Positions 16,264 to 25,072 of a DNA stretch of 47,318 bases are shown here, in pieces. The stretch is from CAZIQY01 sp964541605 (lineage in GTDB: Bacteria > Desulfobacterota > Syntrophia > Syntrophales > UBA2185), in assembly GCA_964541605.1 (NCBI GenBank), contig CAZIQY010000014.1, positions 1 through 47,318 of the forward strand. The letters are read 5' to 3'. How positions within the stretch are numbered: the first letter of the stretch is position 1; the number at the start of each line of letters is the position of its first letter. A program made the position numbers and the translations under genes. Under the pieces are notes generated by a model. That model did no database searches and had not been told where the DNA came from. It was given only the letters and a program-made list of their open reading frames with translations.

Positions 16264-17958
16264 TCAGGATTTGAGGTTCCTTACTTTTTTCATTCGATGG
16301 ACAGAGTCTTTGATGCGCTTAATATGGCCGCGGCCGAGGCCTTTCACCTCACATCCTGATTCGAAGAAAAGGCGGATTGCCGTATCATCGAGAATGCCGA
16401 AACAGTCAATCACCGCGACAGGTTTTCCCGTCATCTTGATGATCTCGTCAATGTTCGGGTTAAGATATGCCTGATGGCGAACCGCGAATACGACTGCGTC
16501 CACTCCTTTGAGTGTTTCTGCCATATCCTTTTGAACCCGTAGTCCCGTCAGTTTGCCCTGGTTTCTGAAAAGCCTTGCCCGCGAATGGCCGGGGGCAGGG
16601 TAGGAGTCCTGTTTTTCGAATTCCCACCAGTGCTTGACATAAGGATCGTGCACGACGATTTCCCCCCCCATTTCCGTGAGCTTTCGCACCAGAATTTCCG
16701 AGCCGCTGTAACGGGTGTCTCCGACGTCTTCGCGATAGGAAGCACCCAGTAAAGCAATTCTGGAGGCGGCAACGATTTTTCCCATGTTTCTCAACGCATC
16801 GCGAACCAGCTCGGCGGCGTGCAGCGCACGGGTGTCGTTGATATCTATGGCAAGAGGGGTGATTTTGAAAATGTCATCGTCGAATCCCATCAGGGTCTGG
16901 TAAGACCAGACGCCGAGACCGCCGTCCTTGGGAAGGCAATATCCACCTATTCCCGGTCCCGGAAAGATGATGTTGGAATGCGTCGGGCGCATCCGGATGG
17001 CTTCAAGCACCTTGATGATGTCCACGCCGTTTCTTTCGGCGAAGGTGCTCCATTCGTTCAGGAAGGCCAGGATCGTGGCACGGTAGGAGTTCTCCACGAT
17101 CTTGCATGTCTCACTTTCAATGGGCCGGTCAAAGACGGTCAGGGGAAATTTGTCGACATTGATGACATCCGAGAGAAAATCACGGACCCTCTGACGCGCT
17201 TTTTCGTTGATGCCGCTGCAGACCCGCCAGAAATCCCGGATGGATGCCACGTACTGGCGCCCCGGCATAACACGCTCGAAGGAGTGCGCCAGCAAAGGCT
17301 CATCCTTGATGCCGCGCTCTTCGAAAGCCCGCTTCATGATGGGATAGGCGATGTATTCGGTTGTTCCCGGGGGAACGGTGGTTTCAATCAAGACCAGACA
17401 CTCGGGCTTGATTTTTTCACCGATGATCTGCATGCTCTCTTCGAGGGCGGCAATATCGGCATGACCCTTTCTGCAATTGCCAAGAACTTCCTTGAAGTAG
17501 TCACACTGGACATCGACCACTACCACATCGGCCAGGCTGAGGGCTCCATAGCTGAAGGTGGCTATCAGGGTCTTCTTTTCCTTGACACAACGATGGATCA
17601 GCGGTGCAACCTCGGGATCTTCAGCTTCCACGGGGGCTTGACCCATGTTGAGATAGGGGATCTTCCAGTAGGAGCGAGGAGAGGGGCGCTGCATACCGAT
17701 GACGAATTTGTTCGGTTTTCCCGACACCCGATCGACGGCATCGGCGATGACGCCCGCCATGACAGCGCCGACAAAGCCGACTCCCATGACGACGACGATT
17801 TCGCGTCCCATCCGGTGCTGTTTTTCGGCGATTTTCTGCAACCGCTTGATTTCTTTCTCATAGTCTTTCTCTTGTGGCAAAGGGTAGACTTTCCCGTTCG
17901 GTGAAACAGATGTGGGTGTCAGTTTTTTCATTTCATCATTTTCCTTTAAGGATGTCAT
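16264..17958 (-). CDS. UDP/GDP-sugar dehydrogenase, long form
   Basis: NAD-dependent oxidation of an NDP-sugar to a uronate. It has a Rossmann motif (VVMGVGFVGAVMAGVIAD), a central domain with ESETCKIVENSYRA, and the catalytic Cys in GPGIGGYCLPKDGG. The C-terminal domain has ALLGASYREDVGDTR. At 564 residues it is well above the usual ~430. There is a ~50-residue N-terminal extension with a charged helix, plus inserts. The substrate could be UDP-GlcNAc or UDP-GalNAc in the style of WbpA/WbpO, given the neighbouring WbpP-like epimerase, but this is inference. An ATG at 17931 has a better SD (AAGGA) than the one at 17958. It is the last gene of the six-gene operon. Confidence 0.85.
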   Translation of the reverse strand: MTSLKENDEMKKLTPTSVSPNGKVYPLPQEKDYEKEIKRLQKIAEKQHRMGREIVVVMGVGFVGAVMAGVIADAVDRVSGKPNKFVIGMQRPSPRSYWKIPYLNMGQAPVEAEDPEVAPLIHRCVKEKKTLIATFSYGALSLADVVVVDVQCDYFKEVLGNCRKGHADIAALEESMQIIGEKIKPECLVLIETTVPPGTTEYIAYPIMKRAFEERGIKDEPLLAHSFERVMPGRQYVASIRDFWRVCSGINEKARQRVRDFLSDVINVDKFPLTVFDRPIESETCKIVENSYRATILAFLNEWSTFAERNGVDIIKVLEAIRMRPTHSNIIFPGPGIGGYCLPKDGGLGVWSYQTLMGFDDDIFKITPLAIDINDTRALHAAELVRDALRNMGKIVAASRIALLGASYREDVGDTRYSGSEILVRKLTEMGGEIVVHDPYVKHWWEFEKQDSYPAPGHSRARLFRNQGKLTGLRVQKDMAETLKGVDAVVFAVRHQAYLNPNIDEIIKMTGKPVAVIDCFGILDDTAIRLFFESGCEVKGLGRGHIKRIKDSVHRMKKVRNLKS

Positions 17959-17960
17959 GA

Positions 17961-18929
17961 TTATTCAGGCTTCTTATGCCAGTTCCAGGCAGTTCTGATA
18001 ATGACTGCCAGATCGTCGTGCTGTGGTTTCCAGAGTAATTCCTTTCTTATCTTGTCCGAACTGCCGATAAGGGCGGGGGGATCGCCCTCCCGCCTTTTCC
18101 AGTCGGTTGCGATGATGGTTTTCCCCGTAATTGCTCGTGCCGTTTCAATCACTTCTTTTACGGAAAAACCGCTTCCGTTTCCCAGGTTGAAGGATTTGCT
18201 GGAGCCGCCGTTCATAAGGTAATTCAACGCCCGAAGATGCGCCTCGGCCAAGTCAGTGACGTGGATATAGTCCCGGATGCAGGTGCCGTCTGGAGTGTTG
18301 TAGTCTGTTCCGAAAATCTTGACGTCCTCCTTTTTGCCGAGCGCGGCATCCAGAACGAGAGGGATTAGATGTGTTTCGGGATCGTGGCGCTCGCCGATCT
18401 CTCCTCCCGGATCGGCTCCGGCTGCGTTGAAATATCTCAAGTTGACGTGACTGATCCCGTATGCGCTGTCAAAGTCTTCTAAAATTTCCTCTACCATGAG
18501 CTTGGTTTTTCCGTAAGGATTAATGGGGTGCCGGGGGTGTTTCTCGGTAAGGGGAATCCATTCGGGGAGGCCGTAAATGGCGCAGGTGGATGAAAAAATA
18601 AAATGGCGTACATGGAATTCTCTCATGACATCAAGGAGGTTCAAGGTATTGACGACATTGTTCCAGTAATATCTTGAGGGATCGGTGACAGATTCACCCA
18701 CATAGGCAAAACCTCCGAAATGCATCACTGCCTCGATATGGTATGTTTTAAAGCAGCTCCGGAGGTCTTCTCTGTTTGCCAGGTCGCCGAAAAAGAATTC
18801 TCCCCACTTCACGAATTCACGGTGCCCGTAAACCAGGTTGTCAAAGACAACCGTTTTGTAACCGCTTTGACTGAGGAGCTTGTTGGTATGGGCGCCGACA
18901 TAACCCGCTCCGCCTGTAATCACGATCAT
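17961..18929 (-). CDS. galE: UDP-glucose 4-epimerase
   Basis: Interconverts UDP-glucose and UDP-galactose. It is an extended SDR with NAD motif TGGAGYVGAH, the SSTCAIYG strand and catalytic YGKTK (Y-x3-K). GalE-type segments include LRYFNAAGADPGGEIGE, DYNTPDGTCIRDYIHV and NLGNGSGFSVKEVI. The 322-residue length is normal. It is fifth in the operon, two bases before the dehydrogenase and 12 bases after the other epimerase. Confidence 0.93.
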   Translation of the reverse strand: MIVITGGAGYVGAHTNKLLSQSGYKTVVFDNLVYGHREFVKWGEFFFGDLANREDLRSCFKTYHIEAVMHFGGFAYVGESVTDPSRYYWNNVVNTLNLLDVMREFHVRHFIFSSTCAIYGLPEWIPLTEKHPRHPINPYGKTKLMVEEILEDFDSAYGISHVNLRYFNAAGADPGGEIGERHDPETHLIPLVLDAALGKKEDVKIFGTDYNTPDGTCIRDYIHVTDLAEAHLRALNYLMNGGSSKSFNLGNGSGFSVKEVIETARAITGKTIIATDWKRREGDPPALIGSSDKIRKELLWKPQHDDLAVIIRTAWNWHKKPE

Positions 18930-18941
18930 TGGGATTCCTCT

Positions 18942-19889
18942 TTATTGATAATATTTTCTCTGGTACCAGGCTGCTGTTTGCAGCAGGGCATCTCGAAAAG
19001 AGATAGCCGGTTCAAAATCCAGATATTTTCTGGCGAGCGAAATGTCTGCCCAGGAATGACGGATATCTCCCGCCCTTGCATCCTTGTAGATGGCGGTTGC
19101 ATTAGAATGAAGGATGGCTTCCAATTCATTCAGCAATTCGTTGATCGGCACCTGCCTGCCGCAGCCGATGTTAAATGTTTTTCCCGCCGCATCCGGGAGT
19201 TCACAGGCCAGACAGTTTGCCCTGACGACATCGTCGATATAAATAAAATCCCGGGATTGCCGGCCGTCACCATAGACGATGGGTGATTTCCCTGACAGGA
19301 GCGCCTCAATAAATTTCGGGATGACGGCAGCATATTCCGATGCCGGGTCCTGTTTCGGTCCAAAGACGTTAAAGTAACGAAGGGCGACTGTCTCCAGACT
19401 GTAAATTCTGTGAAATAGCCGGCAATATTCTTCCCCCGTCAGCTTATTGATGGCGTAAGGAGAAAGGGGAGCCGGCTTCATGGTTTCGACTTTAGGCGAT
19501 GTAGCGTCGTCTGTATCGCCATAAACGGCAGTTGAAGAGGCAAAGACGAATTTCTTGACACCTGCGTCCCTGGAAGCAACAAGCATATTCAATGTGCCGG
19601 TGATGTTGATGTCATTTGCCAGCACCGGGTCATCCACGGACAGAGGGACGGATGCCAGAGCAGCGTGATGCAGGACATAGTCGGCGCCACTGACGGCCTG
19701 ACGGCAGGTATCCGGATCCCGGATATCGCCTTCGATGACTTCAATCGCGGAAGTTATCGGAAAATCAAGATTTACCCGTTTACCAGAGGAGAAATTATCC
19801 AGAATACGAACGGAGTTTCCCTTTTCCAGCAAGGCTCCCGCAAGGCTGGACCCGATGAATCCGGCGCCGCCGGTGATTAAATAACGCAT
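18942..19889 (-). CDS. NAD-dependent epimerase, WbpP-like
   Basis: The 315-residue extended SDR has GGAGFIGSSLA at the N-terminus, FASSTAVYGD and catalytic YAINK. Segments such as LRYFNVFGPKQDP, YAAVIPKFIEALL and GDGRQSRDFIYIDDVV resemble UDP-N-acetylglucosamine 4-epimerases of the WbpP type. Substrate inferred, not proven. Together with the 564-residue dehydrogenase it could supply a HexNAc-uronate. Confidence 0.8.
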   Translation of the reverse strand: MRYLITGGAGFIGSSLAGALLEKGNSVRILDNFSSGKRVNLDFPITSAIEVIEGDIRDPDTCRQAVSGADYVLHHAALASVPLSVDDPVLANDINITGTLNMLVASRDAGVKKFVFASSTAVYGDTDDATSPKVETMKPAPLSPYAINKLTGEEYCRLFHRIYSLETVALRYFNVFGPKQDPASEYAAVIPKFIEALLSGKSPIVYGDGRQSRDFIYIDDVVRANCLACELPDAAGKTFNIGCGRQVPINELLNELEAILHSNATAIYKDARAGDIRHSWADISLARKYLDFEPAISFRDALLQTAAWYQRKYYQ

Positions 19890-19945
19890 ATCAACGTCCT
19901 ATATTCCAATGAATTCGTTTAAATCTCTATCAAAGTCTGATTATC

Positions 19946-21064
19946 TTACATGTAGGGTTCAACGAGGGATGACACGTAGCGGCTGATGGCAATGCATGAT
20001 GTCAGCCCGGGTGATTCCATGCCGATGAGATTGATCATCCCCGGGAAGTCGCTGTCCTTTTCATCTCTCACGATGAAATCCCGGTAAGGCTCGCCCGGTC
20101 CCTGTAGCTTCGGGCGGATGCCGCACATATCCGGATAGAGGGCATCCATGCTGATGCCGGGGAGATACTTCCTGATGGAAAGGTAGAAGGGCTCCTTCCT
20201 CGATTCGTCGATGGAATATTCGATTTCGCTGATGTACTGGCTGTCCGGCCCGAACTTGACACGATTACCCATGTCAAGAGTGGCATGGGTGCCGAGGGTT
20301 TCAGTGTTTTTCGGCGGGACGGGATAAACGAGGTGATTCAGTTTCGCAGCCGGCGACATAGAAAAATAATTTCCTTTGCAGTATTTCAGGCGGTAGTCCT
20401 TTTGGTCGATGTCGATACCGGCGAGTCTGGCGATCCGATCAGAATAAAGGCCGGCGCTGTTGATCAGCACGCGGGTGCGGAACCGATATTCTCCGGAGTT
20501 GGTTTCCAGTTCGTATGTTCCGTTTCCCATATGGATGGCCGTAACTTCGGAGCGGAAGGCGACAATGGCGCCGTTGGCCTCCGCATTGATACAGAAAGAA
20601 CGCATCAGGCTGTGGGAATCAATGATGCCGGTGGACGGCGAGAACAGAGCGGCCTTGGCATTCACCTCCGGTTCTAGAGATCGGACCTGCCGCCGCCCCA
20701 GCAGGGTCAGATCCTCCACACCGTTTTGTTCGGCATGTTTGCGGATGTCCTCCAGCTCCCGGCACTCGTCATCATCGGTGGCGACGATCAGTTTCCCGAG
20801 CCTTTTGTGGGGGATATTTCGTTTCCTGCAGACTTCGTACAGGAGGCGGTTTCCCTCCGTGCAGAAGACGGCTTTCAGAAAGCTGGACGGGTAATAAATG
20901 CCAGCATGGATCACCTCGCTGTTGCGGCTGCTGGTTTCTTGGCCGAAGCCGGTGTTTTTTTCCAAAACAAGCACGTGATCATATTTTGCGGAGAGTTCCT
21001 CCGCGATGGCAAGCCCAATGACCCCGGCGCCGATAACCGTTATATCAAAAAGGGGAAGAGGCAT
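19946..21064 (-). CDS. LhgO-like FAD-dependent oxidoreductase
   Basis: The 372-residue DAO-family flavoprotein has an N-terminal FAD motif, ITVIGAGVIGLAIAEELS. The family segments QETSSRNSEVIHAGIYYP and NSAGLYSDRIARLAGID follow, and the C-terminal MESPGLTSCIAISRYV completes FAD binding. The pattern fits L-2-hydroxyglutarate oxidase/dehydrogenase. Its position is unusual: the ATG abuts the stop of the upstream UDP-glucose dehydrogenase gene, and the operon otherwise makes NDP-sugars. It may supply or remove a 2-hydroxy acid or oxidise a sugar intermediate. Function in this context unknown. Confidence 0.8.
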   Translation of the reverse strand: MPLPLFDITVIGAGVIGLAIAEELSAKYDHVLVLEKNTGFGQETSSRNSEVIHAGIYYPSSFLKAVFCTEGNRLLYEVCRKRNIPHKRLGKLIVATDDDECRELEDIRKHAEQNGVEDLTLLGRRQVRSLEPEVNAKAALFSPSTGIIDSHSLMRSFCINAEANGAIVAFRSEVTAIHMGNGTYELETNSGEYRFRTRVLINSAGLYSDRIARLAGIDIDQKDYRLKYCKGNYFSMSPAAKLNHLVYPVPPKNTETLGTHATLDMGNRVKFGPDSQYISEIEYSIDESRKEPFYLSIRKYLPGISMDALYPDMCGIRPKLQGPGEPYRDFIVRDEKDSDFPGMINLIGMESPGLTSCIAISRYVSSLVEPYM

Positions 21065-22441
21065 TTAAAAATGTGTCAGGGCGGGCTTTCCGGTGGGAAA
21101 GACGTTGAAGCCGATCTCGAAGCATCGTCTGTGATCGAGGATGTTCCTGCCGTCAAAAATGGAGGCCGGCTTGATCATCCGGTCAAAGATTTTCTGGTAG
21201 TCGAGGTTGCGGAAGAGATCCCATTCCGTCAATACGGCGATCGTGTGGCACCCTTCGGCCGCCTTGTAGGGGTCTTCGACGAAAGCAACCCTGCCGTCTA
21301 TCCCGGCCAGATCTGCGCGGGCGTTTTTGAGGGCCTTCGGGTCTGTAATAATGATTTCCGCCTTTTCTTCGAGGAGCCTTCTGGCGATGAAAATGGCAGG
21401 GCTTTCCCTCGTGTCCCCGGTGTTGGCCTTAAAAGCGAAACCATAGAGGCAGATTTTCTTGTCTGCCAGTGTATTGAACATGGCCGTCATCATGTTCCGA
21501 ATGAAGCGCTCCTTCTGGTATTCATTGATCTTCACGACACCCTCCCAGTAATCGGCAACTTCGTTGAGGCCATAGTGCCTGCAAAGGTAAACGAGATTCA
21601 GGATGTCTTTCCTGAAGCAGGAGCCGCCGAAACCAATGCTTGCATTCAGGAATTTCGGACCGATCCGGTTGTCCATGCCTACGGCTTTTGCCACTTCAGC
21701 AATGTCGGCATCCGTCTTTTCGCAGAGGGAGGAAATGGCATTGATGGATGATATTCTCTGAGCGAGAAAGGCGTTTGAGACGATCTTGGAGAGCTCGCTG
21801 CTCCAGATGCTGGAGGTGATGATCTTCTCATGCGGGACCCAGTTGGCGTAAATGTCCACCAGGACTTTGCGAGCCTTGAGACCGCTTTCCGTCTCATGCG
21901 AGCCGATGAGAACCCGGTCCGGATTCTCCAGGTCTCTTACGGCCGTGCCTTCCGCCAGAAACTCGGGGTTGGAAAGGACATCGAAAGAAATTGCGTTGTT
22001 CGAAGAGTTCAGGATGTTTTCCATGGCCTGGGCTGTCTTGACGGGTAGGGTGCTCTTTTCGATGACGATCTTGGATGATCGGGCATATTGAAAGATTTGA
22101 CGGGCTGTCTTTTCCCAGAACTGGAGATCCGCCGCCATGCCGGCGCCCACACCAAAGGTTTTTGTCGGCGTATTGACACTGACAAAAATAATGTCGTTTT
22201 CCTGGATGCCTCGGGGGATATCGGTGCTGAAAAAAAGGTTTCTTCCCCGTGTCTTCCGGATGATATCGTCAAGACCCGGTTCATAAATGGGGAGTTCATC
22301 GGAGTTCCATTCGTCAATACGGGCGGGATTGATATCCACCACTGTTATCCGGCAGTGAGGACATTTTGACGCAAGTACCGCCATTGTGGGACCGCCAACG
22401 TAACCGGCGCCGATACACAGAATATTTTTTTTAAAGGTCAT
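21065..22441 (-). CDS. ugd: UDP-glucose 6-dehydrogenase, eukaryote-like type
   Basis: Oxidises UDP-glucose twice to UDP-glucuronate. It has NAD motif ILCIGAGYVGGPTMAVLA, then VNTPTKTFG and EKSTLPVKTA. NPEFLAEGTAV and the catalytic Cys in ASIGFGGSCFRKDILNLVYLC follow. The GGSCFxKD form and 458-residue length match the branch shared with animals and plants rather than the short bacterial Ugd. It directly follows the UDP-glucuronate decarboxylase gene, so its product is the substrate of that enzyme. Confidence 0.93.
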   Translation of the reverse strand: MTFKKNILCIGAGYVGGPTMAVLASKCPHCRITVVDINPARIDEWNSDELPIYEPGLDDIIRKTRGRNLFFSTDIPRGIQENDIIFVSVNTPTKTFGVGAGMAADLQFWEKTARQIFQYARSSKIVIEKSTLPVKTAQAMENILNSSNNAISFDVLSNPEFLAEGTAVRDLENPDRVLIGSHETESGLKARKVLVDIYANWVPHEKIITSSIWSSELSKIVSNAFLAQRISSINAISSLCEKTDADIAEVAKAVGMDNRIGPKFLNASIGFGGSCFRKDILNLVYLCRHYGLNEVADYWEGVVKINEYQKERFIRNMMTAMFNTLADKKICLYGFAFKANTGDTRESPAIFIARRLLEEKAEIIITDPKALKNARADLAGIDGRVAFVEDPYKAAEGCHTIAVLTEWDLFRNLDYQKIFDRMIKPASIFDGRNILDHRRCFEIGFNVFPTGKPALTHF

Positions 22442-22477
22442 GGTTTATCCTCTGACACGAATGTCTCTACACGGAGG

Positions 22478-23410
22478 TTACATTAATTGGCGGAAGTATT
22501 CGATCGTTTTCCGGAGGCCGTCTTCAAGGTGGATTTTCGGTTGCCAGCCAAGCATTTCCCCTGCGAGAGAAATGTCTGGTTTGCGTTGTGTCGGATCATC
22601 CTGGGGGAGGAGATTGAAGATGATTTTCGATGGGCTTTTTGTCATTCGAATGACGGTTTCCGCCAGGTCGATAATGCTGAATTCGACGGGATTTCCCAGA
22701 TTGACTGGTCCTAAAAAGCTGTCGGAGGTATCCATCAACCGGACCAAACCGTCAATCATGTCATCCACATAACAGAATGACCTTGTCTGTGTCCCGTCCC
22801 CGTAAACGGTGATATCTTTTCCCTTCAATGCCTGGACGATGAAATTACTGACGACACGTCCGTCATCCTGCGCCATCCTCGGCCCATAGGTATTGAATAT
22901 TCTTGCGATTTTAACACATACCCCGTTCTGCCGGTGGTAATCCATCATCAGGCATTCCGCAGCCCGCTTGCCCTCGTCGTAGCAACTCCTGATACCGATG
23001 GGGTTAACCCTGCCCCAGTAATCTTCCCGCTGGGGGTGAACTTCCGGGTCTCCGTAAACTTCGGAGGTGGAAGCCTGGAGAATCTTTGCCTTCAGGCGTT
23101 TTGCCAGCCCGAGGGTATTGATGGCGCCCATGACATTGGTCTTGATCGTCTTGATGGCGTTGTATTGGTAGTGAACCGGGGAAGCCGGGCACGCCAGATT
23201 GTAAATTTCATCAACTTCGAGAAAGATCGGATTGACAATGTCATGGCGGATAAGCTCGAAACGGGGATTGCTGAGCAGATGGATGATATTTTCTTTGCTT
23301 CCGGTGAAAAAGTTATCGAGGCAGAGAACGTCGTTTCCCTGTCCGATGAGCCGGTCACATAAATGAGAGCCCAGGAAACCCGCGCCGCCGGTAATAAGAA
23401 TTTTTTTCAT
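22478..23410 (-). CDS. UDP-glucuronate decarboxylase (UDP-xylose synthase)
   Basis: Converts UDP-glucuronate to UDP-xylose. The 310-residue SDR has ITGGAGFLGSHLCDRL, NLACPASPVHYQYNAIKT (a UXS hallmark), ASTSEVYGDP and catalytic SCYDEGKR. ARIFNTYGPRM and GDGTQTRSFCYVDDMIDGL follow. It is the first gene of the minus-strand operon and pairs with the UDP-glucose dehydrogenase 36 bases on. Confidence 0.95.
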   Translation of the reverse strand: MKKILITGGAGFLGSHLCDRLIGQGNDVLCLDNFFTGSKENIIHLLSNPRFELIRHDIVNPIFLEVDEIYNLACPASPVHYQYNAIKTIKTNVMGAINTLGLAKRLKAKILQASTSEVYGDPEVHPQREDYWGRVNPIGIRSCYDEGKRAAECLMMDYHRQNGVCVKIARIFNTYGPRMAQDDGRVVSNFIVQALKGKDITVYGDGTQTRSFCYVDDMIDGLVRLMDTSDSFLGPVNLGNPVEFSIIDLAETVIRMTKSPSKIIFNLLPQDDPTQRKPDISLAGEMLGWQPKIHLEDGLRKTIEYFRQLM

Positions 23411-23754
23411 ACATCAAGACCCCAAAAATTACAGCTCCGCCTTCTCAATTACAAAAAAAGCCTTTATACCACTTCTCATTCTGCAGATTTTACGTTCACT
23501 TATGCACGAATACGGAGTCGGCGTCCTCAGGAGGTAAGGATGGCTGTCCGCGGAACTTCTCTCCGCATTTTCTGTAAATGGTGTTTCAAATTGCAGTATT
23601 TTAAAGGTTTCATGATATTGAGGAGCTTGGTTTTTGTGGAAATTATTAATAATGTCTGTTATTAAACGAAAACTTTGTTTCGAGTCAATGAAAATATTGA
23701 AACCTTTTTCCCGGGCGACTCCGCCTGCAGGGCGGGGAGCATTGATGAAACGCC
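23411..23754. other. Divergent intergenic region
   Basis: Separates the sugar operon (minus) from rsmI (plus), so it should hold promoters for both. The overlapping frames are basic, low-complexity and look like noise. A GC-rich inverted stretch lies near 23711-23740. I cannot place promoter boxes with confidence. Confidence 0.4.
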
Positions 23755-24609
23755 ATGAATGAAAACAGAGATTCGGATAAGGGCATTTTATATATTGTCG
23801 CGACCCCGATCGGAAACCTGGAAGACGTAACCTACCGGGCGGTGCGCATCTTGAAGGAAGTGCATCTGATCGCTGCGGAGGACACCAGGAGGACCGCAAA
23901 GCTCCTTCGCGCTTATGCAATTGAGACACCTGTAACCAGTCTTTATGATCAGAACGAGCGCAGGAAAAGCATGTACCTGATCAATAAGCTGAAGAAGGGG
24001 TTGAATGTCGCCTATGTGTCCGATGCTGGAACGCCCGGGATATCGGATCCCGGATACGAACTGGTTCGTCAGGCCATTCTACACGATATCCGGATTATTC
24101 CGGTGCCGGGAGTATCGGCGGTTATTACCGCATTGAGTGTTTCCGGCCTTCCCACCGATGCTTTCATTTTCTATGGCTTCCTGCCTTCAAGAGCCATGAA
24201 GAGAAAAGCATTGTTAACATCTATAGTGAATGAAGAAAAGACCCTTGTTTTTTATGAATCTCCGAAACGGCTGGTATCGACGCTTCAGGATATGGAAAAT
24301 GTCTTCGGAGACAGGAAAATCGTTGTATTGAGGGAACTGACAAAAGTTTTCGAAGAGATTTTTCGGGATACCATTTCCCATGTCATTGGTGCACTGGAGG
24401 GAAGGGGCATCAGGGGAGAAGTGACTCTGATTGTAGCAGGCCGGGACAAGATTATCCCGGGATATCCGGACGATGAAATCCGCAACCGGTTGCAGAAGTT
24501 ATTGAAGGAGACGAAACTATCACGGCGGGATGTCATCGGGAAATTGGCACAGGAGTTGGGAATATCCAGGACAAGGATATACCGCATGGCCAATTTACTA
24601 TTTCCTTGA
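23755..24609 (+). CDS. rsmI: 16S rRNA (cytidine1402-2'-O)-methyltransferase RsmI
   Basis: SAM-dependent methylation of C1402 in 16S rRNA. The tetrapyrrole-methylase fold shows ILYIVATPIGNLEDVTYRAVR, AEDTRRTAKLL and VSDAGTPGISDPGYELV. PVPGVSAVITALSVSGLPTDAFIFYGFLP, YESPKRL and LRELTKVFEE complete the signature. The 284-residue length is normal. Confidence 0.96.
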   Translation: MNENRDSDKGILYIVATPIGNLEDVTYRAVRILKEVHLIAAEDTRRTAKLLRAYAIETPVTSLYDQNERRKSMYLINKLKKGLNVAYVSDAGTPGISDPGYELVRQAILHDIRIIPVPGVSAVITALSVSGLPTDAFIFYGFLPSRAMKRKALLTSIVNEEKTLVFYESPKRLVSTLQDMENVFGDRKIVVLRELTKVFEEIFRDTISHVIGALEGRGIRGEVTLIVAGRDKIIPGYPDDEIRNRLQKLLKETKLSRRDVIGKLAQELGISRTRIYRMANLLFP

Positions 24610-24685
24610 ACTGTTAAATCAGGTATGATATCTCACCCGCTTAAGGATAGCCAGCGATTCAAAAAATAACACGGCAGGTCTGATC

Positions 24686-25072
24686 ATGGATGCGATATCA
24701 AAACACTTGGTAGGGGTGCTCCAGAACGACAAAGACCGAACGGTTGATACAAACAGCAACGAAGAGTCTTTGATCGATGGACGTCTTTTGAGAGCGGATG
24801 ACAAGGTTTATGACCTTGTCGATGTTGTCGAAGACGATGAAATTCCCGGAGATAAAGATGAACAGGAAATCATCGTGATAGACGGGCGGGTCTATCAGAG
24901 GATCATGAACCCCGATGATAAAGTTTTCGACCTTGCCGATGTAATTGAAGAAGGTCGCCATGATGAGATTGCACGGCAGGTTTCTGAGATTGCAGAACGG
25001 GTTGCAAGGGAAATCATCCCGGATATTGTTGAGAAGGTCATCAGAGAAGAAATTGAAAAGTTGAAAGGATGA
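24686..25072 (+). CDS. Acidic two-repeat protein of unknown function
   Basis: The 128-residue protein was not recognised. Two similar acidic units are visible: residues 30-49 (IDGRLLRADDKVYDLVDVVE) and 65-88, which carry IDGR and DDKVFDLADVIEE. They are joined by a charged linker. A C-terminal amphipathic helix follows (about 92-127, EIARQVSEIAERVAREI...). There is no signal peptide, so it is probably cytoplasmic. The stop overlaps the start of the lipoprotein gene by four bases (ATGA), which implies translational coupling. Confidence 0.7.
   Translation: MDAISKHLVGVLQNDKDRTVDTNSNEESLIDGRLLRADDKVYDLVDVVEDDEIPGDKDEQEIIVIDGRVYQRIMNPDDKVFDLADVIEEGRHDEIARQVSEIAERVAREIIPDIVEKVIREEIEKLKG

Noticed and set aside
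16819..17904. 361-residue frame on plus over the long sugar dehydrogenase
   Set aside because: Antisense shadow of a gene with an intact active site.
23429..23929. 166-residue frame on minus in the region before rsmI
   Set aside because: Overlaps the rsmI start and has no recognisable fold; the 23363-23665 plus frame was rejected for the same reason.
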